This document shows, in pieces, positions 1 through 6,685 of a stretch of DNA of 7,290 bases. The position numbers were made by a program, and so were the translations under genes. Source of the stretch: Bacteroidota bacterium (GTDB lineage Bacteria > Bacteroidota > Bacteroidia > NS11-12g > UBA955); the NCBI GenBank assembly GCA_009918425.1, contig RGEC01000112.1, positions 1-7,290 of the forward strand, read 5' to 3'. Every line of letters begins with the position of its first letter. Position 1 is the first letter of the stretch. The notes beneath the pieces are model-generated. The model was not told the DNA's origin. It worked only from the letters and a program-made list of their open reading frames with translations, and did no database searches.

Positions 1-811
1 ATTGCGTTTTGTTCGATCCGGAGCCCGTCTCCCCAGGCTTTGGGTTGAGCTTTACAATTTCAGCAATGGCATTTTTAAGCTGATCATCATCAATTTTCAG
101 AGAGCGCTTAATTTTATCATAATGCTTCTTGCTAAAGGCTTCCATTTGTTCGGAAATAATCGTTTCCGCCAATGTTATTGCCGGATTATCACCATAATCC
201 TTTTTGTAGAGCTGTAGCAACAGGCACTCCTGTAAATCGCGGGCTGCAATGCCGGCAGGATCAAAATTCTGTATTTTAATAAGCAGCCTTTCCAGATGCT
301 CCTCGGTAGTTATGACATTCTCATTGAATGCCAGATCATTTACAATACTTCGCAGTTCTCTGCGTAAATAGCCGTCTTCTTCAATTGAATTTATGAGGTG
401 AATGGCCAGCTGCAAATCCTGTTCATCGTAGAAAGTAGCCCTTGCCTGCTCCATCAGGTACTCCTGAAAACTGCCCTGGCTCGCCACCGGCATTTCCCGC
501 TGTTCATCGCCACTATAATCTTCGTTCAGTCTGAACCCACCTTCATCATCATTCCCGTTGGCGCGCAAGAGCTCATCCACATCAACGTCATTGTTTAAGT
601 AATCATCATCGCCAAAATCGTCAGAGTTGTCGTAGTTGTCGTCAAGACTATCGCTGCGATTGTCTTCCAGGGCGGGATTATCCAGCAATTCCTGTTCCAC
701 CTTCTCTTCAAAATCCTGCGTGTTTAATTGTAGCAGTTTTATAAACTGAATTTGTTGCGGACTCAGTTTCTGCAACATTTTCTGGCTTAAATTCTGCTTC
801 AGCGAACTCAT
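1..811 (-). CDS. rpoN: RNA polymerase sigma-54 factor, N-terminal 270 residues (cut by window edge)
   Basis: Sigma-54 replaces sigma-70-type factors on core RNA polymerase and recognises -24/-12 promoters that need an AAA+ activator. The leftward frame is open from the ATG at 811 to the edge. It starts MSSLKQNLSQKMLQKLSPQQ, a typical Gln/Leu-rich region I (about residues 1-50, ending LLDNPALED), which is the activator-responsive segment. Residues about 49-105 form a very acidic linker (region II) with many Asp/Glu/Asn. From about 112 onward comes the core-binding region III, with SFQEYLMEQ, INSIEEDGYL, NFDPAGIAARDLQECLLLQL and KLNPKPG, all hallmarks of the family. The DNA-binding HTH and RpoN box lie beyond the window, so completeness cannot be judged. 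The gene is divergent from asnS with a shared promoter region at 833-869. ATG 811 is chosen because region I begins directly there and no upstream in-frame alternative fits better. Family assignment is very secure. Confidence 0.96.
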   Translation of the reverse strand, partial: MSSLKQNLSQKMLQKLSPQQIQFIKLLQLNTQDFEEKVEQELLDNPALEDNRSDSLDDNYDNSDDFGDDDYLNNDVDVDELLRANGNDDEGGFRLNEDYSGDEQREMPVASQGSFQEYLMEQARATFYDEQDLQLAIHLINSIEEDGYLRRELRSIVNDLAFNENVITTEEHLERLLIKIQNFDPAGIAARDLQECLLLQLYKKDYGDNPAITLAETIISEQMEAFSKKHYDKIKRSLKIDDDQLKNAIAEIVKLNPKPGETGSGSNKTQ

Positions 812-837
812 TCTTTTTAGCTTAACCTCGTTTGCGT

Positions 838-845
838 TACCTTTG
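838..845 (+). promoter_or_regulatory. Predicted -7 element of the asnS promoter (TACCTTTG)
   Basis: TACCTTTG matches the Bacteroidota housekeeping -7 consensus TAnnTTTG at every fixed position. Transcription would start a few bases downstream, around 849-853, giving an untranslated leader of roughly 30 nt before the ATG at 880. The -33 element (consensus TTTG or TTG) is poor: only a T-rich TTTTTAG at 814-820 lies at suitable spacing. The site overlaps the opposing rpoN promoter. Confidence 0.6.
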
Positions 846-856
846 CAATAACACTA

Positions 857-864
857 CAAAAGTA
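857..864 (-). promoter_or_regulatory. Predicted -7 element of the rpoN promoter (TACTTTTG on the minus strand)
   Basis: Read leftward, 864 to 857 is TACTTTTG, again a full match to TAnnTTTG. The predicted start point near 849-853 leaves a leader of about 40 nt before the rpoN ATG at 811. No good -33 TTG is seen in the matching upstream position, which falls inside the first codons of asnS. Because its footprint and that of the asnS promoter cover the same bases, polymerase could occupy only one at a time (inference). Confidence 0.55.
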
Positions 865-879
865 ACGCATTTACACGGT

Positions 880-2394
880 ATGTATATAGAGGAATTGCAC
901 CGCGAAGCCGGCAAATCAGTGACCCTAAAGGGCTGGGTTTCCAATAAGCGCGAGGGAAAAGGCATTGTTTTCATCATTTTACGCGACGGCACAGGTTATT
1001 GCCAGTGTGTAGTAACGGAAGAGACTGCAGGGGCGGAAGGCTTGCAAAATGCACAGAATCTCTCTCTGGAAAGCAGCGTGATTCTTGCCGGAAATGTGAT
1101 AGCAGACGAAAAACAAATCGGCGGATATGAACTCCATGTAACATCAGTACAACAAGTTGGTGAAAGCGAAAATTATCCCATTGCCAAAAAAGAACACGGT
1201 ATTGAGTTTCTCATGGATCAACGGCATTTGTGGCTGCGCAGCACAAGGCAATGGGCCATCATGCGCATTCGCAACCGCATTATTTACAGCATTCACCGCT
1301 ATTTTCAGGAGCAAGGTTTTGTGCAGATGGATGCCCCTATTTTCACGGGTAATGCCTGCGAAGGAACCAGCACATTGTTCGAAACTGATTTCTACGGAGA
1401 ACCCGCATACCTCAGCCAGAGCGGACAACTCTACGGTGAAGCCATGGCCATGGCCATGGGACGAATTTATACATTCGGACCTACATTCAGGGCTGAAAAA
1501 AGTAAAACCCGCCGCCACCTCAGCGAGTTTTGGATGATTGAGCCCGAAATGGCATTTTACGATATCTTCCAGAATATGGATTGTATTGAAGGTATGTTGC
1601 ACGTAATTATCAAAGATGTTCTGGAAAATTGCCCTCAGGAACTCAGAACCATCGGACGGGATACTGCCGTATTGGAAAGCAGCCTGAAACTCTTTCCCCG
1701 ACTTACCTATGATGAAGCAGTGCGCATAATAAAAGGCGAGCAGGATGTGAATGGCAAAAATGGAATTGGCAGCCTTGAAGAAGAATTAAGCCGTGTCCAG
1801 ATCCGGCTTACAGAAGTCGATGCAGAGATTGCCGACCGTGAATCTAAAATTGCCGGGGGTGGTATGAAAAAAGGAGAAATCAACTTCTTCCAGAGCAAAA
1901 TAGATGCCCTGAAACAGGAAAAAGCCGACTTAGAGGAAGATGCACGCAACATTCCACAGTGGATCAAAAGTGCCAGGGAATTTGAATATGGAAACGACTT
2001 TGGTGGCAGCGATGAAACTGTTATTACCCGTCTTTTTGATTCACCCATTATGGTTTATGACTGGCCCCATGCCGTGAAGGCATTTTACCTGAAACGAAAT
2101 CCGGAAAATCCGGAATTTGCGCGGGGTGTGGATGTACTTGCTCCTGAGGGTTACGGAGAAATAGTCGGTGGTGGAGAAAGAGAAACAAATCTTGAATTGC
2201 TTAAGCAAAAGATTGTTGAGCATGATTTGCCTATGGAGGCCTTTGAATGGTATCTTGACCTGCGCAGATTTGGCTCTGTACCCCATAGCGGTTTCGGACT
2301 AGGCCTTGAAAGAATGGTTACCTGGATTTGCGGTCTGAAACACGTAAGGGAAAGTATACCTTTCCCAAGAATGTACGGCAGATTGACTCCTTAA
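880..2394 (+). CDS. asnS: Asparaginyl-tRNA synthetase with a coiled-coil insertion
   Basis: Class IIb cytoplasmic synthetase that activates asparagine with ATP and charges tRNA-Asn. The N-terminal OB-fold anticodon-binding domain (from about residue 14, VTLKGWVSNKREGKGIVFI) is followed by the catalytic domain: motif 1 region AIMRIRNRIIYSIHRYF ending in APIFTG, the AsnRS-type ACEGTSTLF and LSQSGQLYGE, motif 2 FRAE at 203-206, and motif 3 GFGLGLER at 471-478, closing with IPFPR near the C-terminus. At 504 residues it is about 40 longer than E. coli AsnRS. The extra length is a charged, coiled-coil-like insert at about 287-357, between motifs 2 and 3. ATG 880 is preferred over an upstream in-frame TTG (832), because the latter lies upstream of the predicted -7 element and adds 16 residues with no family resemblance. 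Motifs appear intact, so it should be active. Confidence 0.96.
   Translation: MYIEELHREAGKSVTLKGWVSNKREGKGIVFIILRDGTGYCQCVVTEETAGAEGLQNAQNLSLESSVILAGNVIADEKQIGGYELHVTSVQQVGESENYPIAKKEHGIEFLMDQRHLWLRSTRQWAIMRIRNRIIYSIHRYFQEQGFVQMDAPIFTGNACEGTSTLFETDFYGEPAYLSQSGQLYGEAMAMAMGRIYTFGPTFRAEKSKTRRHLSEFWMIEPEMAFYDIFQNMDCIEGMLHVIIKDVLENCPQELRTIGRDTAVLESSLKLFPRLTYDEAVRIIKGEQDVNGKNGIGSLEEELSRVQIRLTEVDAEIADRESKIAGGGMKKGEINFFQSKIDALKQEKADLEEDARNIPQWIKSAREFEYGNDFGGSDETVITRLFDSPIMVYDWPHAVKAFYLKRNPENPEFARGVDVLAPEGYGEIVGGGERETNLELLKQKIVEHDLPMEAFEWYLDLRRFGSVPHSGFGLGLERMVTWICGLKHVRESIPFPRMYGRLTP
1442..1459. repeat. 18-bp perfect palindrome of tandem CCATGG inside asnS
   Basis: CCATGGCCATGGCCATGG is three tandem CCATGG units and is its own reverse complement. 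It encodes the Ala-Met-Ala-Met-Ala-Met stretch just before motif 2, where related AsnRS proteins have a similar small/hydrophobic helix. It is most simply explained by codon choice for that peptide. Confidence 0.6.
2348..2366. repeat. Hairpin-forming inverted repeat in the 3' end of asnS
   Basis: GGGAAAGTATACCTTTCCC can form a perfect 7-bp stem (2348-2354 with 2360-2366) and a 5-nt loop. It sits within the conserved asnS codons for the RESIPFP segment, 26 bp before the asnS stop codon begins. It would lie about 30 nt past the stop of the convergent regulator gene. No good T-tract follows on either strand, so it is recorded as a hairpin and not called a terminator. Confidence 0.45.
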
Positions 2395-2396
2395 TG

Positions 2397-2762
2397 CTAT
2401 AATCCTGTTTTGAAGCGTTTCAATTCCGCTTCCAGATATAAAATGCGTACGCGCTGATTTTCAACCAACTCGGCCAACAGCTCATTTTCCCGCACCAACG
2501 ACTTCCACTCGGGACTTTCCATAGACGTGGGTGATAAAATTTGTTCGCTGCTCACATTCTGCAAATCGGATAAATCTATACCAAGACCCTTGGCAATTTT
2601 TTCCAGCGTATCGTAGGTTACACTCCCTGTTCTTTCGATATGTGAAATCATGGGGCGGGTTTTCTTGATACTCTCCGCCAAATCCTCCTGAGTCCATCCG
2701 CGTGAGAGCCTTGCCAGCCTGATTCGCTGTCCAATGTGATTCTTATCTTTTAAGTTTTTCAC
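2397..2762 (-). CDS. XRE-family helix-turn-helix regulator with C-terminal coiled coil
   Basis: A 121-residue DNA-binding protein. Residues about 10-67 form a Cro/CI-type HTH: IGQRIRLARLSRGWTQEDLA covers helices 1-2, the recognition segment is around KKTRPMISHIERTG, and TYDTLEKIAKGLGIDLSDL closes the domain. After a short linker, residues about 82-118 (EWKSLVRENELLAELVENQ followed by VRILYLEAELKRF) have leucine/charged spacing that suggests a dimerising coiled coil. No enzymatic or toxin-antitoxin partner is adjacent, so it looks like a stand-alone regulator; its targets are unknown. The start is a GTG at 2762: the frame continues upstream to a stop without any ATG, and the next Met is inside the HTH. 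The gene ends 2 bp from the asnS stop, tail-to-tail. No TAnnTTTG element was found upstream, so its promoter is unclear. Confidence 0.88.
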   Translation of the reverse strand: MKNLKDKNHIGQRIRLARLSRGWTQEDLAESIKKTRPMISHIERTGSVTYDTLEKIAKGLGIDLSDLQNVSSEQILSPTSMESPEWKSLVRENELLAELVENQRVRILYLEAELKRFKTGL

Positions 2763-2817
2763 GATGCGAATTTGAGACTTTTTATATTGACTATTTACGC
2801 TATTTCATAGACTTATG

Positions 2818-2827
2818 ACAATATTGT
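2818..2827. promoter_or_regulatory. Palindrome ACAATATTGT upstream of the XRE gene, possible operator
   Basis: A perfect 10-bp palindrome (14 of 16 if flanked by AT on each side after one mismatch). It lies 56-65 bp upstream of the GTG start of the HTH gene. XRE regulators often bind short palindromes near their own promoter, so autoregulation is plausible. The region is very AT-rich, which raises the chance of a random palindrome. Confidence 0.3.
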
Positions 2828-2835
2828 TATCATAT

Positions 2836-2871
2836 TGATTAATTAACATCTGTTTTTTGTAGAATTAATCA
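2836..2871. repeat. 9-bp inverted repeat TGATTAATT / AATTAATCA
   Basis: Perfect arms TGATTAATT (2836-2844) and AATTAATCA (2863-2871) are separated by 18 bp containing a run of six T. It lies in the AT-rich gap between the regulator and the mannosidase gene. It may be part of a regulatory region or simply reflect base composition; no function is assigned. Confidence 0.4.
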
Positions 2872-2898
2872 TCCAGCTTCCGATTGATTACCCAATAG

Positions 2899-2923
2899 AA
2901 AAATTACTGAACTTATAATTTTT
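2899..2923 (-). terminator. Weak AT-only hairpin after the GH92 gene, possible terminator
   Basis: Starting 10 bases past the GH92 stop codon, the leftward transcript would contain AAAAAUUA, a 9-nt loop, then UAAUUUUU. This gives an 8-bp all-AU stem whose 3' arm ends in five U. The shape resembles an intrinsic terminator but lacks GC pairs, so the stem would be weak. It is the only terminator-like structure seen at the end of the three-gene leftward cluster. Confidence 0.25.
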
Positions 2924-2933
2924 ACATTCAGAC

Positions 2934-5750
2934 CTAGCGTATTTCCAGTTCATCAACAAAAATAAAGGTTTCTCCCCCCGCACCGGGATGCCATTCCGGC
3001 AGTGTGCCATGCTGCGCTGCCCTCATTTTTACATATCTTGCCTGTACAGGTTTGGTATAGGTACTTATCGTCTGTTTCTGAGCTCCCAGACTGTCTATTG
3101 GTATATTATTCATACTGCCACAGGCGTTTCGCCAGATTTTACCATCCATTGAAAAACTGTAGCTTACATTTCGCGGATAAACAATCCAGCTGCGGGTGTC
3201 CTGAAGAAACCCTGCATGCAATGATGTGATGGTCTGGGTATCTCCCAAATCTATTACTGCCTCATAGGGCTGTCCCTGAATTCCCTGCCAGTTTCCTTTT
3301 TGCCATTCCGAATCACCGCGAACGCCATTGCTCAGCGCCAGGTCTCCTCCTCCGGTATATTGTGGATGTAACGGATTTACTACCATCACTTTCCAGTGAT
3401 TGGGTCGCTTGAAAAAACAGGCTCTGGATATGTTGCCACCCGGCATCGAAGTGGTTGATAAACAGCAGCTTTCTTTCAGTATAATGTTTGTATCGTTTCC
3501 GTTTACAGCCATAATAATATTCGCTTTCCCTTCAGCAGACAGGGTTATCTCAGAGCCACCGTTGCTTTGAACTTTAACCGCCATACTGTCTTCAAATGCA
3601 ATGTCTTTAAAGTATAGTACGGGAGCAGATGCATTGTAGGTTTTTTCGAATGTTTGAAAGCTGTTTTTATCTCCGCTTCCCCATAAAGTGGGCTTTTCTG
3701 CCATGGCAAATACCAGTTTACCCCCCTGTATAATGTCTTTATGTAGTAAATAATTGGCTTCAATGGCTTTCCCGTTCAAGGTTACGCGGTATATGTAATT
3801 CCCTTTTCCTTTCCTCAATAACTGCAGTTTCTTGCCGTTTTCAAATGATAGTGTAGCCTTTTTGAATGTCGGATATCCAATACTATATAGGGCATCACCC
3901 GGACAAACCGGATAGAAACCCAGACTGCTTAGCACATACCAGGCACTCATTTGTCCGCAATCCTCATTACCGCTAAGTCCATCCGGGCCGTTTCTGTATT
4001 GGGTTTCCAGAATTTGTTTCACCCGTTCCTGTGTTTTGTGTGGTTTGCCCACGGAATTATACAAATAAGCAATATGATGGCTGGGCTCATTGCCGTGGGC
4101 ATACTGGCCAATCATTCCGGTAATGTCGGCCTGATCGCGGCCTGTAGTTTTTGATGAAGTCGTAAACAGGCTATCCAGCATGGATTCCGGCATTTTATCG
4201 CCCTGAGAAATCATGGTTCCCATCCAGGTTTGCATATCGTGGGGCACCGAGAATGAATAGTGCCAGCTGTTGGCTTCCGTATAATGATTATTCACTTCCC
4301 TGGGGTTAAAGGGTTCCAGCCAGCGACCGTAGCTGCGGGGACGCATGTGCCCCGTTTCTGGGTCAAATACATTCTTCCAGGCCTCGCTTCTTTTCAAAAA
4401 CACAACTTCAAGGCTGTCTTTGCGCAGCATTTTTGCTATTTGGGCTATACACCAGTCGTTGTAGGCATATTCCAGGGTTTTGCTTACCGACTCGCTTTCG
4501 TTTTCCATGCTGAGAAAACCGAATTTCATGTAGTCATCAAGCCCAAAAACAGGTTTCTGAGCGGTTCTTACGGCTGCTTCCAGCAAAGCTTCTGCACTGT
4601 CGGGAATAATGCCTTTGGCCATAGCATCGGCAATTACGGAAACCGCGTGGTAACCAATCATGCAGTTGGTTTCATTGGAGGCCAGTTCCCACACCGGTAA
4701 TCTTCCACTCTCGCGATACATACGCAGAAATGTTTCCATAAAATCGCGTGTGCGCTTCTGTTCGATTAAGGTATAAAGCGGGTGGGTGGCCCGGTAGGTA
4801 TCCCAAAGGGAAAAAACCGAATAGCGATCAACTTTACCGGTATGTTGTTTCTTATCCATTCCACGGTAGCGTCCACTGGCATCACTCACCACATTCGGTA
4901 CAATCATGGTATGATACAGGGCGGTGTAAAAGATAGCTTCCTGCTCAGCGGTACCCTTTACTGCAATCTTCCCCAATTGCTTTTCCCATTCGGATTCGGT
5001 CTGTTTTTTTAATGCCTCAAATGCTCGAGAGCCGGTGTTTGGGTTTACTGATGACACAGGACCGGCGAAGGATATGTCGGCAGAAAGGAATATATCATGC
5101 TGTTCCAAACCAAAATACATAGCCACAGCGCGTATTTGTGCGTTTTTGGTTTTTAAAACCACTACGGAATCAGGATTGGCAGAAGCAGTGAGTCGGAAGT
5201 AAAAGTGCTGCTCTTCGGCCCATGCCTTGCTGATGCGATGACCGGATAAATGGTTTTTTTCTATTTCTATATTACCATCGGATACAAAGTCGCGGTGCTC
5301 CAGATCGACAACTATAACCGGTCTTTGGCCCTGCGGGAAACGATAGTGATGTATGCCTTGCCGTGTGCCTGCCGTCATTTCTGCAAATACTCCGTTGTTG
5401 AAGGTAACAGCATAATATCCCGGATGGGCTTTCTCGTTTTGGTGCTTAAAAGCGAGAGGCTGAAGTCCGGGTCTCACAAGCAAATCCCCGTAATCCGAAA
5501 CACCGGTGCCACTGAGGTGGGTATGCGAGAACCCATAACAAATACTGTCATCGTAATGGTAACCGCCGCAGCCATCCCAGCCATCCAAACGCGTATCGGG
5601 ACTCAGTTGCACCATTCCAAAAGGCGCAGTAGCGCCGGGATAGGTGTGACCATGACCGCCTGTGCCAATAAATGGATTTACCTTCTGAATCAAGTTTTGT
5701 GACTGCAGTTGTGCAGACACAAACAGCAAGCATACGGAAAGGAATTTCAT
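2934..5750 (-). CDS. Secreted GH92 family alpha-mannosidase with discoidin-like C-terminal domain
   Basis: GH92 enzymes are calcium-dependent, inverting exo-alpha-mannosidases that trim N-glycans or mannans. From ATG 5750 the 938-residue protein begins MKFLSVCLLFVSAQLQSQ, a signal peptide without a lipobox cysteine at the cleavage region, so export to the periplasm or beyond is expected. The N-terminal beta-sandwich opens with VNPFIGTGGHGHTYPGATAP. The catalytic domain shows SLWDTYRATHPL (W316), HYTEANSWHYSF with the probable general acid E492, GNEPSHH (553-559) and GNEDCGQMSAWYVLSSLGF with acidic residues E596/D597. After it come a short beta-rich region like those following hexosaminidase domains and, from about 792 to the end, an F5/8-type C (discoidin/CBM32-like) domain (DLALSNGVRG, WQGIQG, EAVIDLG, FSMDG). 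The longer frame to 5789 adds 13 residues ahead of the signal peptide and is not preferred. It follows the acyltransferase gene by 47 bp. Linkage specificity is not readable from the sequence. Confidence 0.94.
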   Translation of the reverse strand: MKFLSVCLLFVSAQLQSQNLIQKVNPFIGTGGHGHTYPGATAPFGMVQLSPDTRLDGWDGCGGYHYDDSICYGFSHTHLSGTGVSDYGDLLVRPGLQPLAFKHQNEKAHPGYYAVTFNNGVFAEMTAGTRQGIHHYRFPQGQRPVIVVDLEHRDFVSDGNIEIEKNHLSGHRISKAWAEEQHFYFRLTASANPDSVVVLKTKNAQIRAVAMYFGLEQHDIFLSADISFAGPVSSVNPNTGSRAFEALKKQTESEWEKQLGKIAVKGTAEQEAIFYTALYHTMIVPNVVSDASGRYRGMDKKQHTGKVDRYSVFSLWDTYRATHPLYTLIEQKRTRDFMETFLRMYRESGRLPVWELASNETNCMIGYHAVSVIADAMAKGIIPDSAEALLEAAVRTAQKPVFGLDDYMKFGFLSMENESESVSKTLEYAYNDWCIAQIAKMLRKDSLEVVFLKRSEAWKNVFDPETGHMRPRSYGRWLEPFNPREVNNHYTEANSWHYSFSVPHDMQTWMGTMISQGDKMPESMLDSLFTTSSKTTGRDQADITGMIGQYAHGNEPSHHIAYLYNSVGKPHKTQERVKQILETQYRNGPDGLSGNEDCGQMSAWYVLSSLGFYPVCPGDALYSIGYPTFKKATLSFENGKKLQLLRKGKGNYIYRVTLNGKAIEANYLLHKDIIQGGKLVFAMAEKPTLWGSGDKNSFQTFEKTYNASAPVLYFKDIAFEDSMAVKVQSNGGSEITLSAEGKANIIMAVNGNDTNIILKESCCLSTTSMPGGNISRACFFKRPNHWKVMVVNPLHPQYTGGGDLALSNGVRGDSEWQKGNWQGIQGQPYEAVIDLGDTQTITSLHAGFLQDTRSWIVYPRNVSYSFSMDGKIWRNACGSMNNIPIDSLGAQKQTISTYTKPVQARYVKMRAAQHGTLPEWHPGAGGETFIFVDELEIR

Positions 5751-5797
5751 ACAATTCAAAGATGTTGTACTTTTCAAAATAATGTGCATTCGGGTTG

Positions 5798-6685
5798 TTA
5801 ATAAGGCATTACAGATTGGTGAAATGTTCCATAGGATTCTTCTAAAGGACCAAATTTTCGATAAAATGCCGCAACTTCAGGTATCTCAGAGCCTTCAAAA
5901 TCGAGGTAAAGATTTTGCGCTGAATGTGTTTTGGCAATGCAATCAATCACGGCATGCATAACACCGAGTTTTCTGCCTTCGGCTGTTGGGGCGGCACACA
6001 CATAATGCAGGTAGTTCGGCGAACGAAGAAAAATGGCGTAGGCCAATACTTTATCATCAATATATGCCTTAAAGCAAATAGCCTCTGAGCTTGATTGCAG
6101 GGCCAAGCATGCGTTTTCAAAGTTCCGGTAATGTTGGTCCTTTATAACCGGGTTTAGCGTACCCCATACTTGTTTATAGAGTGAAACTGCAGCGTGAATA
6201 TCACCGCAAGGTTCAACCAAAATTTCTGCATCTGAACATTTTCGCAGATTCTTGCGCGCATCAGCGTTGTATGCATCGTGAATTACTTCATATGAGCGAT
6301 TGAGATCCAAAAGCATATTGCAGCGTTTGCCTATGCCATCGGGCAGTGTAAAAGATGGATTCAGTTGTAGAGTCACCTTTAAAAACTTTCTGGGTATTGC
6401 TTTCAGAAAATCAGAATATCCGAGGGCAAAATCTTTTGAGGCAAATAGTCCCAGTTGCTGGCAAAAAAACGGCTGATAAACCATAGGAACACCCCATTTG
6501 CGTTTTACCGGAAGGGGAAAAACCGCCTCATAATTTCCACATACCAGGGCATCCCAACTGTGGTTGCAAATCGCATTGAGATAGGCAGAACCTGCATATA
6601 CCAGCGGACGAGAACTGCGGGATATACAAGCATCCCAAGCAGCCATGTCTATGGCATTATGCCTTATGTATCTTATTCCATCCAT
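5798..6685 (-). CDS. FemAB-like GNAT-superfamily acyltransferase
   Basis: A 295-residue soluble protein with no signal peptide or membrane segment. It resembles the FemAB/BioF2-like branch of the GNAT superfamily, which moves acyl or aminoacyl groups onto cell-wall or glycan precursors. The start MDGIRYIRHNAIDMAAWDACI is typical of Bacteroidota members. Residues about 1-130 form a degenerate first lobe (PLVYAGSAYLNAICNHSWDAL, VYQPFFCQQLGLFA). The middle NADARKNLRKC matches the conserved Arg-Lys-Asn-x-Arg-Lys region. The second lobe, about 150-290, has FKAYIDDKVLAYAIFL, HYVCAAPTAEGRKLGVMHAV and LYLDFEGSEIPEVAAFYRKFG, the usual acyl-donor fold end. Its ATG overlaps the end of the upstream deacetylase-like gene by 13 bp, indicating co-transcription and probably translational coupling. 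The acyl donor and acceptor are unknown; a wall or capsule precursor is an inference. Confidence 0.8.
   Translation of the reverse strand: MDGIRYIRHNAIDMAAWDACISRSSRPLVYAGSAYLNAICNHSWDALVCGNYEAVFPLPVKRKWGVPMVYQPFFCQQLGLFASKDFALGYSDFLKAIPRKFLKVTLQLNPSFTLPDGIGKRCNMLLDLNRSYEVIHDAYNADARKNLRKCSDAEILVEPCGDIHAAVSLYKQVWGTLNPVIKDQHYRNFENACLALQSSSEAICFKAYIDDKVLAYAIFLRSPNYLHYVCAAPTAEGRKLGVMHAVIDCIAKTHSAQNLYLDFEGSEIPEVAAFYRKFGPLEESYGTFHQSVMPY

Larger units (their letters stand above)
833..869. repeat. Inverted repeat spanning the rpoN-asnS divergent promoters
   Basis: The arms are TGCGTTACCTTTG (833-845) and CAAAAGTAACGCA (857-869). They are reverse complements at 12 of 13 positions (mismatch at 841/861) and are separated by 11 bp. 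Each arm contains a Bacteroidota-type -7 element pointing toward the centre. It lies in the 68-bp gap between the two start codons. It may be a symmetric bidirectional promoter, an operator for a dimeric regulator, or both; the sequence alone cannot separate these. Confidence 0.8.

Noticed and set aside
2..598. Plus-strand open frames at 2-217 and 398-598
   Set aside because: They are antisense to the clear rpoN frame, have no family resemblance and no start signals; shadows of rpoN.
1144..2286. Minus- and plus-strand open frames within asnS (1144-1602, 1157-1537, 1707-2048, 2041-2286)
   Set aside because: All lie inside the strongly conserved asnS coding sequence and encode no recognisable protein.
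2397..2933. Toxin-antitoxin or defence system around the XRE gene
   Set aside because: No small partner gene is adjacent: one side is asnS and the other a 171-bp AT-rich gap followed by a glycosidase. A lone XRE protein is not enough to call such a system.
3002..5754. Several plus-strand and alternative minus-strand frames within the GH92 gene
   Set aside because: The GH92 frame is continuous and family-conserved throughout; the others are out-of-frame or antisense shadows.
5751..5797. Possible promoter for the GH92 gene (minus-strand CATCTTTG or TTATTTTG)
   Set aside because: Each misses one fixed base of TAnnTTTG, one is too close to the ATG for a leader, and no -33 TTG lies at proper spacing; co-transcription with the upstream gene is equally likely.
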